A DNA stretch of 64,000 bases from an uncultured Bacilli bacterium (GCA_934130375.1 CAKOXW010000002.1:1-64000), one strand, 5' to 3'; counted from the stretch's first letter, positions 34,809-44,721 are shown. Numbers and translations are program-made. The notes: generated by a model not told the origin, from the sequence alone.

Positions 34809-36017
34809 TTACCTCTTTAATTTATTTTTAATCTTATCAACGATAGATAATTTATAGTTTGAAAGTGCTCTATCATACACTTCAAGGATTTTTTTACCAT
34901 AATATTCAATAGAAAATTGTTTTGCTGAATTAATTGCTTGCTTACTCATAGTTTTATACTTATCTTTGTTTTCATATAAATACAATATATTCTTAACATA
35001 CTCCTTTTTGTTCTTAAAGAAGTACCCATTATAATCATCGATTATTGCTATTTTAAAACTATCATCATCCATACAAACAACTGGTAATCCGGCAGATAAT
35101 CCTTCTATTACAGTAAGACCTTGTGTTTCTGTTTTAGATGCAGTTATAAAAACACTACCTAATTGGTAATAAAGCGCCACTTTATCATAAGGAACCATAC
35201 CTGTAAATATTATATTTTTATTATTCTTAGATAATTTTTTAAAATATTCTAAATCGGGTCCATCACCAACTACTAACATTTTTATATCTTTATACTTACT
35301 AAAACTTTTCATACTGTCAATTAATATCTTAATATTTTTTTGTTCTTCACATATTCTACTAACTAATAATAATACAAAATCATCCTTGGCTATACCAAGT
35401 TCATTTCTAAGTTCAATAATTTCCTTTTTATCATAATTACTTTTCTTAAATTTCTCAGTATCAACACCTGTTGGTATTATATTTATATCTCTTTCTAGAC
35501 CATATTTCTTTTTAAATAAGTCATAAGTCTTTTTAGTAGGTACAATTAATTCAGATACTGTTTTATCACAATAAAACAATGTAAAATATTTAAGAATTTC
35601 CTTCGCAGGCTTATCAAAATGTCCTTTGGTTACAAGATATATATAATCTTCATACATAGTATGATACGTGTGCACAACTGGAATACCAAATTGCTTTGCA
35701 AGTAACCTTCCATAAGTACCCATACTACCTTCAGTATGAGTATGAATTATATCTAATTTCCATTTTTTTATCATATTTACACATTTAACTGGATATATTG
35801 AACTTAGCTTAAAATTATCATATAATCCAGAATTAAATCCTGGTACCTTAAGTTCCTTTTCCTTAGCATCATATTCGTACTTCACTTTATCCATATTGAT
35901 AGACACAATATAAACCTCATGACCAAGTTGCTCTAATGATTTTTTAAGCATCATTATACTTGTTACAACACCACTTACATATGGTTTATAAACTTCTGTA
36001 AACAATCCTATTCTCAT
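34809..36017 (-). CDS. Glycosyltransferase family 4, diacylglycerol glucosyltransferase-like
   Basis: 402 residues, GT-B fold. N-terminal domain FTEVYKPYVSGVVTSI, the HTHTEGSMGTYGRLLAKQFG and TYHTMYEDY motifs, and C-terminal domain with IPTGVDTEKF, LLVSRICEEQKNI and the nucleotide-sugar site SKTETQGLTVIEGLSAGLPV (all close to 1,2-diacylglycerol 3-glucosyltransferases of Firmicutes). Probably makes membrane glucolipid, often the lipoteichoic-acid anchor. It overlaps the flippase gene by four bases (ATGA). Lipid acceptor is inferred from homology type and neighbour. Confidence 0.82.
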   Translation of the reverse strand: MRIGLFTEVYKPYVSGVVTSIMMLKKSLEQLGHEVYIVSINMDKVKYEYDAKEKELKVPGFNSGLYDNFKLSSIYPVKCVNMIKKWKLDIIHTHTEGSMGTYGRLLAKQFGIPVVHTYHTMYEDYIYLVTKGHFDKPAKEILKYFTLFYCDKTVSELIVPTKKTYDLFKKKYGLERDINIIPTGVDTEKFKKSNYDKKEIIELRNELGIAKDDFVLLLVSRICEEQKNIKILIDSMKSFSKYKDIKMLVVGDGPDLEYFKKLSKNNKNIIFTGMVPYDKVALYYQLGSVFITASKTETQGLTVIEGLSAGLPVVCMDDDSFKIAIIDDYNGYFFKNKKEYVKNILYLYENKDKYKTMSKQAINSAKQFSIEYYGKKILEVYDRALSNYKLSIVDKIKNKLKR

Positions 36018-37027
36018 ACTAGTTCCCTACTTTCTACAGCAAACAATACTCCGCCTACAATTAATGGCATATAATATGTTAAAAATCTCCATATAATCAT
36101 TGCAACACTCACAAGAATACCAACATCACCTAATAGAAAACTTGTAAAAACTGATATAAATCCATATTCAACTCCTCCCGATGCTCCTGGAACAGGTACG
36201 AAAGATGACATATTATACACAAATAAAACTAATATAACTGACATATAAATTGATATATTTACATCTATTGATTTAAAAGAAAGATATGCAACTACACCCA
36301 TACCACAAGTTTTAAGTATATTTAAAATACTGCACTTTAATACAAGCATAATATTGCTTTTAACCTCAGCAATTTGAGATTTAAACTTCTTAATACCTTC
36401 ATTCATATTATCAAGTACTTTTTGTTTTTCTCTAATTAATCTTAACTTACTAAGTACATTTATTGAAAATAATAATACTCCATTATAATTACCTTTAGTA
36501 TAAGGTAAATAAATTAAAAATAATGCGATAACAAAATTTATTATAAATCCAACTAATATTAATTTACCCATTAAAACATCAGCAACAAAAAATTTAAATA
36601 TTAAATTAAGTATAAAAAACACAATACTTATAAATACAAATCCTATTTGATAACAATAAAAATCCTTAAATAATATATTAGATCCCGTTGCATAATCTAT
36701 ATTATTTCTTTTCTTTAATAAATAGAGTTGAAATGGTTGACCGCCTAATGAAAAAGGCGTTATACCATTAAAGAAATTTGTTTGAAGCGTTAATCTAAAA
36801 GCATCTTTAAACTTATATTTAGAACTATATTCAGATACTAGCAAATAAATAGATCTACCTTTTAACAAATCACCAATCAATATTACTATGACACCTAAAA
36901 TTATATATATCAGTTTTGATGTTTTTAATACTTCAATTGTTTTTTCAAAATCATAAGAAAAAACTATATATATAACTATTAAACTTATTAAAATTAAAAA
37001 TATTAAATTCTTTTTAAGACTTTTCAT
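36014..37027 (-). CDS. Flippase-like membrane protein (UPF0104/LPG synthase TM family)
   Basis: 337 residues with about eight membrane helices. Family features: ARGRSIYLLV-like GRSIYLL, FFNGITPFSLGGQPFQLYLL and the loop SSFVPVPGASGGVEYGF. Members of this YbhN/MprF-TM group are thought to move lipids or lipid-linked sugars across the membrane. Coupling by overlapping start and stop to the glucosyltransferase gene and to pgk suggests it may flip the glycolipid made next door. Confidence 0.82.
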   Translation of the reverse strand: MKSLKKNLIFLILISLIVIYIVFSYDFEKTIEVLKTSKLIYIILGVIVILIGDLLKGRSIYLLVSEYSSKYKFKDAFRLTLQTNFFNGITPFSLGGQPFQLYLLKKRNNIDYATGSNILFKDFYCYQIGFVFISIVFFILNLIFKFFVADVLMGKLILVGFIINFVIALFLIYLPYTKGNYNGVLLFSINVLSKLRLIREKQKVLDNMNEGIKKFKSQIAEVKSNIMLVLKCSILNILKTCGMGVVAYLSFKSIDVNISIYMSVILVLFVYNMSSFVPVPGASGGVEYGFISVFTSFLLGDVGILVSVAMIIWRFLTYYMPLIVGGVLFAVESRELV

Positions 37028-38211
37028 TATACATCACTAATTACACTTAATCCTGGCAATTCCTTCCCTTCTAGCATTTCAAGTGAAGCACCTCCACCTG
37101 TTGAAATATGTGCATTTCTATTATTAAAACCATATTGATTTAAAGCAGCAATACTATCACCACCACCAATAATCATTTTTGCTTTAGATAAAGATAACAT
37201 TTCTACTATCTTTCTTGTACCATTTGAAAACTTAGGTATTTCAAAAACCCCAAAAGGACCATTCCATATTATTGTATTTGCACTTGATAATATTCTTTTA
37301 TACTCACTTAATGTTGCAACACCAACATCAACGCCAATTTCATTATTATTAATCATATTAACACTTGTTAATCTAGTATTAGCCTCATTAGTCATAGAAC
37401 TAGCAACAACCACATCTGTTGGAAGTATAATCTTAGATTTATTTTCTTCATAAACTCTTTTGCAAAATTCAATACTCGCATCATCTACTAAAGAACCACC
37501 TACATTATAACCAAATGCTTTATAGAAAGTGTAAGGCATCGCACCACCAATTAATACATAATCAGCAATTTTTAAAGCATTTTCTATAACACCAATCTTA
37601 TCACTAACTTTCGCACCACCAAGCATTACAACAAGAGGTCTTCTAGGATTATTTAAAGCACTACTAATTTCATCAACTTCTTTTTTAACAAGAAAACCAA
37701 TTGCACTTGGTAATAAACTTGCAATACCTACATTAGAAGCATGAGATCTATGCATAGTACCAAAAGCATCATTTACAAATAAATCACCCAAAGAAGCCCA
37801 ATACTTAGCAAGCTCTAAATCATTACCACTTTCTTTTTTACCATCTAAATCCTCAAACCTTGTATTCTCAAGCATAACTATATCGCCATTTTTCATATTA
37901 TTTACAGCATTTTCTACTTCATTACCTCTAGTATAAGGCACAAAAACAACATCCTTATTTAAAAGCTCACTTAACCTCTTAGAAACAGGTAATAAACTGT
38001 ATTTCAATTTATCAGCCTCTTCCTTAACTCTTCCTAAATGAGAAAGAATTATAATCTTCGCACCACCATACATTAAAAACTCAATAGTCTCAAGACTACT
38101 TTTAATTCTAGTATCATCAGTAATAACTCCATCCTTAATTGGAACATTTAAGTCACACCTCAAAATAACTTTTAACCCCTTAAACTTAACATCAGTAATA
38201 TTCTTTTTCAT
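37027..38211 (-). CDS. pgk: Phosphoglycerate kinase
   Basis: 394 residues. RCDLNVPIKDG, SHLGR, NDAFGTMHRSHAS (substrate basic patch) and WNGPFGVFE plus the C-terminal GGGDSIAAL hinge/ATP region are intact. Produces ATP from 1,3-bisphosphoglycerate. Its ATG overlaps the stop codon of the pilin-like gene (ATGA), and its stop overlaps the flippase start. Confidence 0.97.
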   Translation of the reverse strand: MKKNITDVKFKGLKVILRCDLNVPIKDGVITDDTRIKSSLETIEFLMYGGAKIIILSHLGRVKEEADKLKYSLLPVSKRLSELLNKDVVFVPYTRGNEVENAVNNMKNGDIVMLENTRFEDLDGKKESGNDLELAKYWASLGDLFVNDAFGTMHRSHASNVGIASLLPSAIGFLVKKEVDEISSALNNPRRPLVVMLGGAKVSDKIGVIENALKIADYVLIGGAMPYTFYKAFGYNVGGSLVDDASIEFCKRVYEENKSKIILPTDVVVASSMTNEANTRLTSVNMINNNEIGVDVGVATLSEYKRILSSANTIIWNGPFGVFEIPKFSNGTRKIVEMLSLSKAKMIIGGGDSIAALNQYGFNNRNAHISTGGGASLEMLEGKELPGLSVISDV

Positions 38212-38582
38212 TTACAATCATCTCCTAAATATGTATATATATAACTATTATTTTCCATTGTAATTCTAACAACATTAGAAGTATCAAACGCACCACCATT
38301 TAATGGATTTTCAAGTTTATTCTTAACTAAACCCTCAGTTTGCAATTCTAATATAGTTATATCATAATAACCATTAGAACTAATACCATTATCAACAACT
38401 GAAGTATTTTTATACGTATATGTATTAGCAGCATCCTCCAAAGAAGTAACTATACTATTACAAGTTTTTCTTTTATTCTCTTTAATTATAGAAGTAGTCT
38501 TAGGTACTATAAAAGTAACAAGAATACCAAGAAGCAAAATTACACAAGTAATTTCAATTAAAGTAAAACCTCTATTATTCAT
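38208..38582 (-). CDS. Type IV pilin-like / ComGC-like prepilin
   Basis: 124 residues. The N-terminus MNNRGFTLIEITCVILLLGI is a class III signal: a short basic leader, prepilin-peptidase cleavage before Phe (G|FTLIE) with Glu at mature position 5, then one hydrophobic helix. The rest is a small globular domain with two cysteines (CNS...DDC). The start 38582 is chosen because the signal begins there after GGTGAT; the longer frame adds an unlikely hydrophobic lead. Could be a pseudopilin for DNA uptake or secretion; no assembly ATPase or prepilin peptidase is in the window. Confidence 0.8.
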   Translation of the reverse strand: MNNRGFTLIEITCVILLLGILVTFIVPKTTSIIKENKRKTCNSIVTSLEDAANTYTYKNTSVVDNGISSNGYYDITILELQTEGLVKNKLENPLNGGAFDTSNVVRITMENNSYIYTYLGDDCK

Positions 38583-38675
38583 ACAATCACCATCTAGATT
38601 GTAGCACACAAAAAAAATTAAAACAATAAAAGTATAATAACTAGTCATAATTAGACATATACTTCATCATTTTAA

Positions 38676-39110
38676 TTATTTAACCTTGTTGTCCGTTAAC
38701 GACAAGCAATTAATATCATACACTCTATCAGATACGGAAGTCTTATTCAAATCATAATATAACTTATAATAAACATACATTGGAATTCTTTTATCGTAAC
38801 CATCTATTAATATACCTCTAAATTTATAAGTACTATCTCCAATATCAATATTAGACATATTCCACTTTTTCTTATTATTTCTAAGTACAAGTACTTCTCC
38901 AGTCATTAAATCACTTATTAATAACTCATAACCAAGTATATAACTAGTCATAACATTCCTAAGTTCTCTTTCCCTTACAGTTACAATTCTAATTTCACTT
39001 TCCTTTTTCCTATTCTTATTTTTCATTATATAAACACTACTAGGCAAAACATACTTAGCATTATCACCAATTTCCATAACTGCTTCTTTAAACTTATAAT
39101 CAAATTCCAT
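38676..39110 (-). CDS. Hypothetical protein, 144 aa
   Basis: Not recognised. Starts MEFDYKFKEAVMEIGD; basic, with beta-rich stretches (YELLISDLMTGEVLVLRNN, STYKFRGILIDGYDKRIPMY). The start at 39110 follows GGTGATTG. It has its own promoter and lies directly upstream of the pilin-like gene, so a shared role is possible but unproven. Confidence 0.6.
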   Translation of the reverse strand: MEFDYKFKEAVMEIGDNAKYVLPSSVYIMKNKNRKKESEIRIVTVRERELRNVMTSYILGYELLISDLMTGEVLVLRNNKKKWNMSNIDIGDSTYKFRGILIDGYDKRIPMYVYYKLYYDLNKTSVSDRVYDINCLSLTDNKVK

Positions 39111-39126
39111 TACAATCACCAACAAT

Positions 39127-39154
39127 AGTATATTTATTTATGTAATTTTGTCAA
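39127..39154 (-). promoter_or_regulatory. Sigma-A promoter upstream of the 144-aa/pilin/pgk/tpiA cluster
   Basis: Minus strand TTGACA (perfect), 16-bp spacer, TATACT, 17 bp before the start codon. The genes from 39110 down to 34102 are closely spaced or overlapping, so this may drive all of them, including pgk and tpiA. Confidence 0.65.
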
Positions 39155-39212
39155 GTTGTAATGTAATCTTATAATCTTTAACATATGTATTTATAAATAT
39201 AAATCATAAACT

Positions 39213-39233
39213 ACTTAAGCCCACGAATACATA
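39213..39233 (-). repeat. Post-terminator repeat, copy 3 (after gapA)
   Basis: Minus strand TGTATTCGTGGGCTTAAGT preceded by A rather than TG. It starts at the end of the T-run of the gapA terminator. After it comes GTTTATG, as after copy 4. Confidence 0.8.
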
Positions 39234-39257
39234 AAAAAATAGAGTTTATAACTCTAT
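39233..39257 (-). terminator. Intrinsic terminator after gapA
   Basis: Minus strand ATAGAGTT-N3-AACTCTAT then TTTTTTT; the stem includes the gapA stop codon. Confidence 0.8.
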
Positions 39258-40247
39258 TAAATGTTTTGCAGTTCTAATCATTTGGCAAGTATAACTCATT
39301 TCATTATCATACCAAGCAACTACTTTTACTATTTGACCATCCTCAGTACTAATAACTTTAGTTTGAGTAGCATCAAATAAAGAACCATATCTAATACCAA
39401 TTACATCGCTAGATACTATTTCATCTTCAGTATAACCAAGAGTAGCATTAGCATTATTTTTCATAACTTCATTTATTTCTTCCTTAGTAACTTTCTTATC
39501 AAGTACACAAACTAATTCAACTAAAGACCCAGTTACAACTGGTACTCTTTGTGCTGAACCATCTAATTTACCATCTAATTCAGGAATAACAAGACCAATT
39601 GCCTTAGCAGCACCTGTTGAATTAGGCACAATATTACATGCTGCTGCCCTTGCTCTTCTTAAATCCCCCTTTCTATGTGGAGCATCAAGAGTATTTTGGT
39701 CATTAGTATAAGCATGTATTGTAGTCATAGTACCATACTTAATTTTAAAATTATCATTCATAACTTTAGCAAGAGGCGCTAAACAGTTAGTAGTACAAGA
39801 AGCTGCACTAATAATTTCTTCACTTCCATCTAGAATATTTTCATTAACGCCATATACTATTGTCTTAACATCACCCTTAGCAGGTGCTGAAATAATTACT
39901 TTCTTTGCTCCTGCCTTAATATGTGACATTGCATCATCTTTCTTAGTAAAGAAACCAGTACATTCAAATACAACATCAACACCTAATTTAGCCCAAGGTA
40001 AATTACTTGGGTCTTTTTCAGCATATATTCTAATCTCTTTACCATCTACTATAATTGAATTATCAGTACTCTCAATTGTATGTCCTTCATATTTCTTTTG
40101 AGCACTATCATATTTAAGTAAGTGCGCTAAAGTTTTCGCATCAGTTAAATCATTAATCGCAACAACTTCAAACTCCTCACTTCCAAATGTTTCTCTAAAG
40201 CATAATCTTCCAATTCTACCAAATCCATTAATTGCTATCTTTATCAT
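39246..40247 (-). CDS. gapA: Glyceraldehyde-3-phosphate dehydrogenase
   Basis: 333 residues. NAD-binding INGFGRIGRLCFRE, catalytic Cys in ISAASCTTNCLAPL, His in the HAYTNDQNTLD segment, and VVAWYDNEMSYTCQM at the end. Preferred cofactor NAD is inferred from the early Asp in NDLTD. AGGAGG precedes the ATG; downstream of the TGS-kinase gene by nine bases, so cotranscribed with it. Confidence 0.97.
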   Translation of the reverse strand: MIKIAINGFGRIGRLCFRETFGSEEFEVVAINDLTDAKTLAHLLKYDSAQKKYEGHTIESTDNSIIVDGKEIRIYAEKDPSNLPWAKLGVDVVFECTGFFTKKDDAMSHIKAGAKKVIISAPAKGDVKTIVYGVNENILDGSEEIISAASCTTNCLAPLAKVMNDNFKIKYGTMTTIHAYTNDQNTLDAPHRKGDLRRARAAACNIVPNSTGAAKAIGLVIPELDGKLDGSAQRVPVVTGSLVELVCVLDKKVTKEEINEVMKNNANATLGYTEDEIVSSDVIGIRYGSLFDATQTKVISTEDGQIVKVVAWYDNEMSYTCQMIRTAKHLIEL

Positions 40248-40256
40248 AATTTCCTC

Positions 40257-41888
40257 CTATTCAAAGCAACTATTACCAATAAATTCTCTTAATACCGAAT
40301 CAAGCGGTATAGAAGAACTTGGCATAGGTAATATCATTCTTAATATATTTATAAGTCTAATTGCAGAATCATAATTCGCATCATTTTCACTAACTGAATA
40401 TAATAATGGTTCTGCATATACTTTAAGTACACTTATTTCATAAATTAGTGAAGTATTAAGTACTACATCAGCACTATCTTGATATGGGAATACATACTTA
40501 GTTTCACCACTTCTTACTCTACTCCAAGATTCAAGTGTTTGACTAGCAGTATAACCTCTTGTTAAATTATCTCTTACCATCCTTCTTAATAATCTATTAT
40601 CAGTAGTTCTTAACCTATTATGATTATCAATATTAATACCAGTAAGAGGAGATATATAAATCTTATATTTATTTTCCTTAGGTATAGACTTAGTAATATC
40701 ATCATTTAAAGAGTGTAATCCCTCTACAATTAGTATGCTATCTTTATCTAATTTTATTTTCTTTTTGTATTCTTTCTTACCAGTTATAAAATTAAATGTA
40801 GGAATACATACTTCTTTATATTCAAGCATTTCTTTCATTTGCTTATTAAATAACTCTCCATCTATTGCATTAACAGATTCAAAATCCTTAAATCCATTTT
40901 CATCAAGAGGAGTTTCATCTCTTTCTTTAAAATAATCATCTAAAGAAAGTACAACTGGTTTTAAACCTCTTCCCTCTAAGAACATTTGTAATTTTTTAGA
41001 AGTAGTAGTTTTACCAGAACATGAAGGTCCAGCAATAAGAACCATCTTAACACTACCCTTTTTCTCTATTTCACATGCAACATCTAAAAGTGCTTTATTA
41101 TAAGTTGCTTCACTCATAAATATTAAATCATTCCATTCACCCTTAGATAATCTTCTATTTATATCAGAGAAAAATCTAGCATTTATACTATTAGTCCATC
41201 TAATATTTTCAACTATTGACTTAAAAAATGCATCATGATGATTATATTCATCTAACTTACCTTCGTAATAAATAGAAGGTAACATTAATACAAACCCATT
41301 ATTCTCTAAATATTTTAAATCAAAAGAAGAAACATAAGAAGTATCTAAAGCCATTTCTCCAAAGAAATAGTCATAAATATTATCTAATCTATATATTGTT
41401 ACATAAGTATTACTAATATATTTTAATAAATTAGCCTTATCTATCATATTATTATCTTTATAATACTTAATCATCTTTAATCTATTAATATTTAATTTCT
41501 CAATTACAACCTTAGACTTAATTATTTCAAGCATTCTATCCTTAATTTTCATAATAAGTTCTTCAGTGATACCATCTACCATACAATAAAGTCCCTTATC
41601 TAAAGAATGCTCTACGATAACATCTTTATTCATAATATCTCTTACTGCCTTAGATAATATGAATATTGCTGTATTTTCATATACTCTCATACCACAACTA
41701 CTTGTAATATCAAAGAAACACACTAAAGAATTCTCAGTGATTTTCTCATTTAAAGACATACTCATGCCATTTACTTTCGCACCTATTATAGGAAACTTAA
41801 ATTCACTTTCAAAATTCTTACTTATATCTAAAAGTGTAGTACCACTTTCATATTCATACTTTTTGTTGTTATACGTTATTGTTATCAT
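40257..41888 (-). CDS. TGS-domain uridine/nucleoside kinase-like protein
   Basis: 543 residues. N-terminal TGS domain (about 1-60), a region like the editing (SAD) domain of threonyl-tRNA synthetase (about 60-260, with HHDAFF), then a P-loop phosphoribulokinase/uridine-kinase domain with AGPSCSGKTTTSKKL (about 282), LSLDDYFKERDETPLD and IVEGLHSLND. Fusions of this architecture are annotated as nucleoside or uridine kinases in Firmicutes; the substrate is unproven. First gene of a unit with gapA. Confidence 0.83.
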   Translation of the reverse strand: MITITYNNKKYEYESGTTLLDISKNFESEFKFPIIGAKVNGMSMSLNEKITENSLVCFFDITSSCGMRVYENTAIFILSKAVRDIMNKDVIVEHSLDKGLYCMVDGITEELIMKIKDRMLEIIKSKVVIEKLNINRLKMIKYYKDNNMIDKANLLKYISNTYVTIYRLDNIYDYFFGEMALDTSYVSSFDLKYLENNGFVLMLPSIYYEGKLDEYNHHDAFFKSIVENIRWTNSINARFFSDINRRLSKGEWNDLIFMSEATYNKALLDVACEIEKKGSVKMVLIAGPSCSGKTTTSKKLQMFLEGRGLKPVVLSLDDYFKERDETPLDENGFKDFESVNAIDGELFNKQMKEMLEYKEVCIPTFNFITGKKEYKKKIKLDKDSILIVEGLHSLNDDITKSIPKENKYKIYISPLTGINIDNHNRLRTTDNRLLRRMVRDNLTRGYTASQTLESWSRVRSGETKYVFPYQDSADVVLNTSLIYEISVLKVYAEPLLYSVSENDANYDSAIRLINILRMILPMPSSSIPLDSVLREFIGNSCFE

Positions 41889-41903
41889 CTTACCACCATA
41901 TTA

Positions 41904-41932
41904 AGTATATCATTATATATACTTTTTTACAA
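41904..41932 (-). promoter_or_regulatory. Sigma-A promoter of the kinase-gapA unit
   Basis: Minus strand TTGTAA, 17-bp spacer, TATACT. The interval AGTATAT...ATATATACT around the -10 is partly palindromic and could be an operator. Confidence 0.5.
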
Positions 41933-41939
41933 TTTAAAT

Positions 41940-41968
41940 TAGAAAAATAGAAGCATAAACTTCTATTT
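41940..41968 (-). terminator. Terminator after the PBP2-like gene
   Basis: Minus strand AAATAGAAG-N6-CTTCTATTT then TTC, overlapping the last codons of the gene. Confidence 0.65.
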
Positions 41969-43087
41969 TAAGTAACTAATCATCTTATTATATGTTTCTA
42001 ATTTCATACCATCTACACTATTTTTAATAGTTGCTGGAATGCTCACATTAAGAGTAGTAACATCATAATTTACTGTACCATTGTCAACTCTTAAACCATA
42101 TTCTTTTAATATTATTTCTTGTATTTCCTTATCATCAAATGATTTTACTAAAACACCATCATCATCTAATGTTGCAATAGGATATGAAGACATTATAGTA
42201 CTAGCTGGATACAATATTTTAACTTTATCTTTTAGAGTTGCAAAAACCTCTGGATATTCATTAGAAAACTTAATAATTTCACTTTCATAACCTGCAATCA
42301 TAGGTTTTGAATTAATACCTAATCTTAAGAACAAATCAAATAAATCACTATCAGATGAAGATAAGAAATTCTTCTTAGAATATATCTCATTAAAATTAGA
42401 TAAAACTTGATTTAAATTACTTTCAGATAAATCACCATTAGAAATTGATAATAATAACAACTCATAAAATGCTGCTGCACTATTATATGGTTTTAAACTC
42501 TCAGTTTCAACATTTATATTACCCTCTATATTTAAACCAATATCACTCCATTTATTATTGCCAGAAATAAGTTCTAAAAAAGCATTCATATTAGTTATAT
42601 AATAAGATCCACTTACTTCACTTACAATACCATTTTCAACTAAAACATTTAATATACTATCCCAAGTATAAATTACTAAAGGAGTAGTTAAAAATGAATA
42701 ACTAGTTTTAACACTATCTCTTTCTTTTTCCCCTAAACTAATATTAGCAGGAGTTTTATAATAATCTAAATACTTCTTATCACCAAATATAATACCATTA
42801 TATATTTTCTTATTACTAGTTAATAACTCTTTCTTTATTAATTCATTATCACTATAATATGTTTCTTTAACACTAACCTTGTACTTATCCCTTAAGACAT
42901 CACGTACTTTATTATTAGAAAGAACATCAGTTGCACTACTAGAAACCGCTATCTCAAGCTTCTTACTTCCAATAGTTGTAACATTAAATACAACACCTGC
43001 TAAAATTGCAAGAACGAACAATATAGCAAATACTACAATCCAACCCTTCATATAATTATATTTTACACTTTGCACATTATTTTCCAT
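41963..43087 (-). CDS. Membrane-anchored substrate-binding-like protein (PBP2 fold)
   Basis: 374 residues: one N-terminal membrane helix (about 14-36), then an extracytoplasmic domain organised like a type 2 periplasmic binding protein: KKLEIAVSSSATDVL at the first strand, TTPLVIYTWDSILNVLVENG at the hinge, and FLELISGNNKWSDIGL. No transporter permease lies near. It is 12 bp downstream of, and shares architecture with the N-terminal half of, the vWA protein gene, so the two probably act together outside the membrane. Ligand unknown. Confidence 0.7.
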   Translation of the reverse strand: MENNVQSVKYNYMKGWIVVFAILFVLAILAGVVFNVTTIGSKKLEIAVSSSATDVLSNNKVRDVLRDKYKVSVKETYYSDNELIKKELLTSNKKIYNGIIFGDKKYLDYYKTPANISLGEKERDSVKTSYSFLTTPLVIYTWDSILNVLVENGIVSEVSGSYYITNMNAFLELISGNNKWSDIGLNIEGNINVETESLKPYNSAAAFYELLLLSISNGDLSESNLNQVLSNFNEIYSKKNFLSSSDSDLFDLFLRLGINSKPMIAGYESEIIKFSNEYPEVFATLKDKVKILYPASTIMSSYPIATLDDDGVLVKSFDDKEIQEIILKEYGLRVDNGTVNYDVTTLNVSIPATIKNSVDGMKLETYNKMISYLK

Positions 43088-43098
43088 AAAACACCATC

Positions 43099-44721
43099 CT
43101 AGTTATAACTTCTAACTTCCTTAAATGCTTGTTTAAGACCATCTTTACCATTAAATACTTTACCATTTGTTAAAGATGCCAACTCATTTAATTGAGATTC
43201 ATTTGAATTACCAAAAGTAATACTATAGATTGGAATATTTAGATTGTTATTTTTGTAATAGTTAATAAATTCTTCATAATAATTCTTATCAGATTGACCA
43301 TCTGTCATAAGTACGATTGTAGTTGTATAATTACTAGCATCTTCTTTCTTTAAAATACTTAATGCCTTAATTAGTGGTCCATAGAAATTAGTTTCTCCAC
43401 CTGCTACAATACGGTTAATTGAATATTTTAATGTATCTGTATTACTACCATTATAAGTTACAATATCATTACTTATTGTTTCATTAAAAGGTATTACAGT
43501 AATCTTATCATTAGATGAAAATTGAATTCTATCTTTTATAGCATCTTCTTTAGTTAATATATATTTCATAGCATCTTTTAATTCAGTTAAACCATTATTA
43601 TCATTCATACTAGCAGAAGTATCTAAACAGAAAATTGTATGATTTGGTTTTCTAAAATTATCAGCATATAAATCAAGTGCTTCAACCATTATTTCTCTAT
43701 TAGGATACTTTAATGCAGTTAAATACCTTGTTGTATTAATACCATAATCACTTGAGAATATAGCACTATTTGTATCACTAGTACCATACCAAGTTCTAAT
43801 ACCTGATTTATATAATAAGTTCTTAGCATCATTACTTCTTAATATAGATACTAATTTATCATAATCATCCTTGTTATTCTTAGTATTATTTATATACACA
43901 AGAGGCATATCATTGATTGCAACGCCATCAGTTGGATACATTAAATAAAGAGGACTTTTTCCTTTACTAGTTAATTCTTTGTTTAAATCTATTAATGATT
44001 TTTCATAACTTATAATTGCATTATAATTACCATTTAAGAACATTTCACTTAAATACTCATCACTACCTGCAACTCTTTCTACACCATTAAAGAAAGACTT
44101 AACATTATTAACTACCATTTCATTTTGAAGTACATTTTTATCAATTCCACCCATCTCACTTACTATATAATTAACAAGCCCAAGATAAAGAGATGCTCCA
44201 GCATTAGTCTGAGTTACTGAAGACATAACAAATTTTAACTTACCAGAACTTATTAATCCCCACAAATCCTTGTTGGTAATATCTTTATTAATAAGTCCTA
44301 AAGACGCAACTAAATCTTTATTAATTCCAAGTACTACCGGACTAATTCCCATAGTTTTAACATCAGTAGCGATATTCTCATTATTAAGCATATTTAACCA
44401 TATAGAATTAGATAACCATATAGCATTATAGTTACTACTATTATTGTTAATACTTTCTATAATTTCAATATCTTCCTTATAATCAATTGAAAGTTCAATA
44501 TCATTAGAAAGCGCAAGTCTTTTTAAATCAGCATCAAAAAATTCATTTGAAGTTGAAGACAATATTGTCATTTTAGTAATTTTCTTAGTAAAATAAGAAG
44601 TTATCTCATCTTTAAAAAGAAAATACCCGATACCAATAACTGCAACAATTAAAACAATTAATATTGCAGTAACATTTACTTTGTGATTCACTTTAAAATA
44701 ATCGTCATAATTCTCATTCAT
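43099..44721 (-). CDS. Substrate-binding-like plus von Willebrand A domain protein
   Basis: 540 residues: membrane helix (about 14-36), a PBP2-like region (about 50-320), and a C-terminal vWA domain with an intact metal site: DTSAS (FCLDTSASMND), the threonine in GGETNFYGP and the aspartate in LMTDGQSD. Such proteins occur across Firmicutes and Actinobacteria without known function. vWA domains bind protein partners through Mg. The ATG at 44721 follows GTAGGTGA. Paired with the downstream PBP2-like gene. Confidence 0.8.
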   Translation of the reverse strand: MNENYDDYFKVNHKVNVTAILIVLIVAVIGIGYFLFKDEITSYFTKKITKMTILSSTSNEFFDADLKRLALSNDIELSIDYKEDIEIIESINNNSSNYNAIWLSNSIWLNMLNNENIATDVKTMGISPVVLGINKDLVASLGLINKDITNKDLWGLISSGKLKFVMSSVTQTNAGASLYLGLVNYIVSEMGGIDKNVLQNEMVVNNVKSFFNGVERVAGSDEYLSEMFLNGNYNAIISYEKSLIDLNKELTSKGKSPLYLMYPTDGVAINDMPLVYINNTKNNKDDYDKLVSILRSNDAKNLLYKSGIRTWYGTSDTNSAIFSSDYGINTTRYLTALKYPNREIMVEALDLYADNFRKPNHTIFCLDTSASMNDNNGLTELKDAMKYILTKEDAIKDRIQFSSNDKITVIPFNETISNDIVTYNGSNTDTLKYSINRIVAGGETNFYGPLIKALSILKKEDASNYTTTIVLMTDGQSDKNYYEEFINYYKNNNLNIPIYSITFGNSNESQLNELASLTNGKVFNGKDGLKQAFKEVRSYN

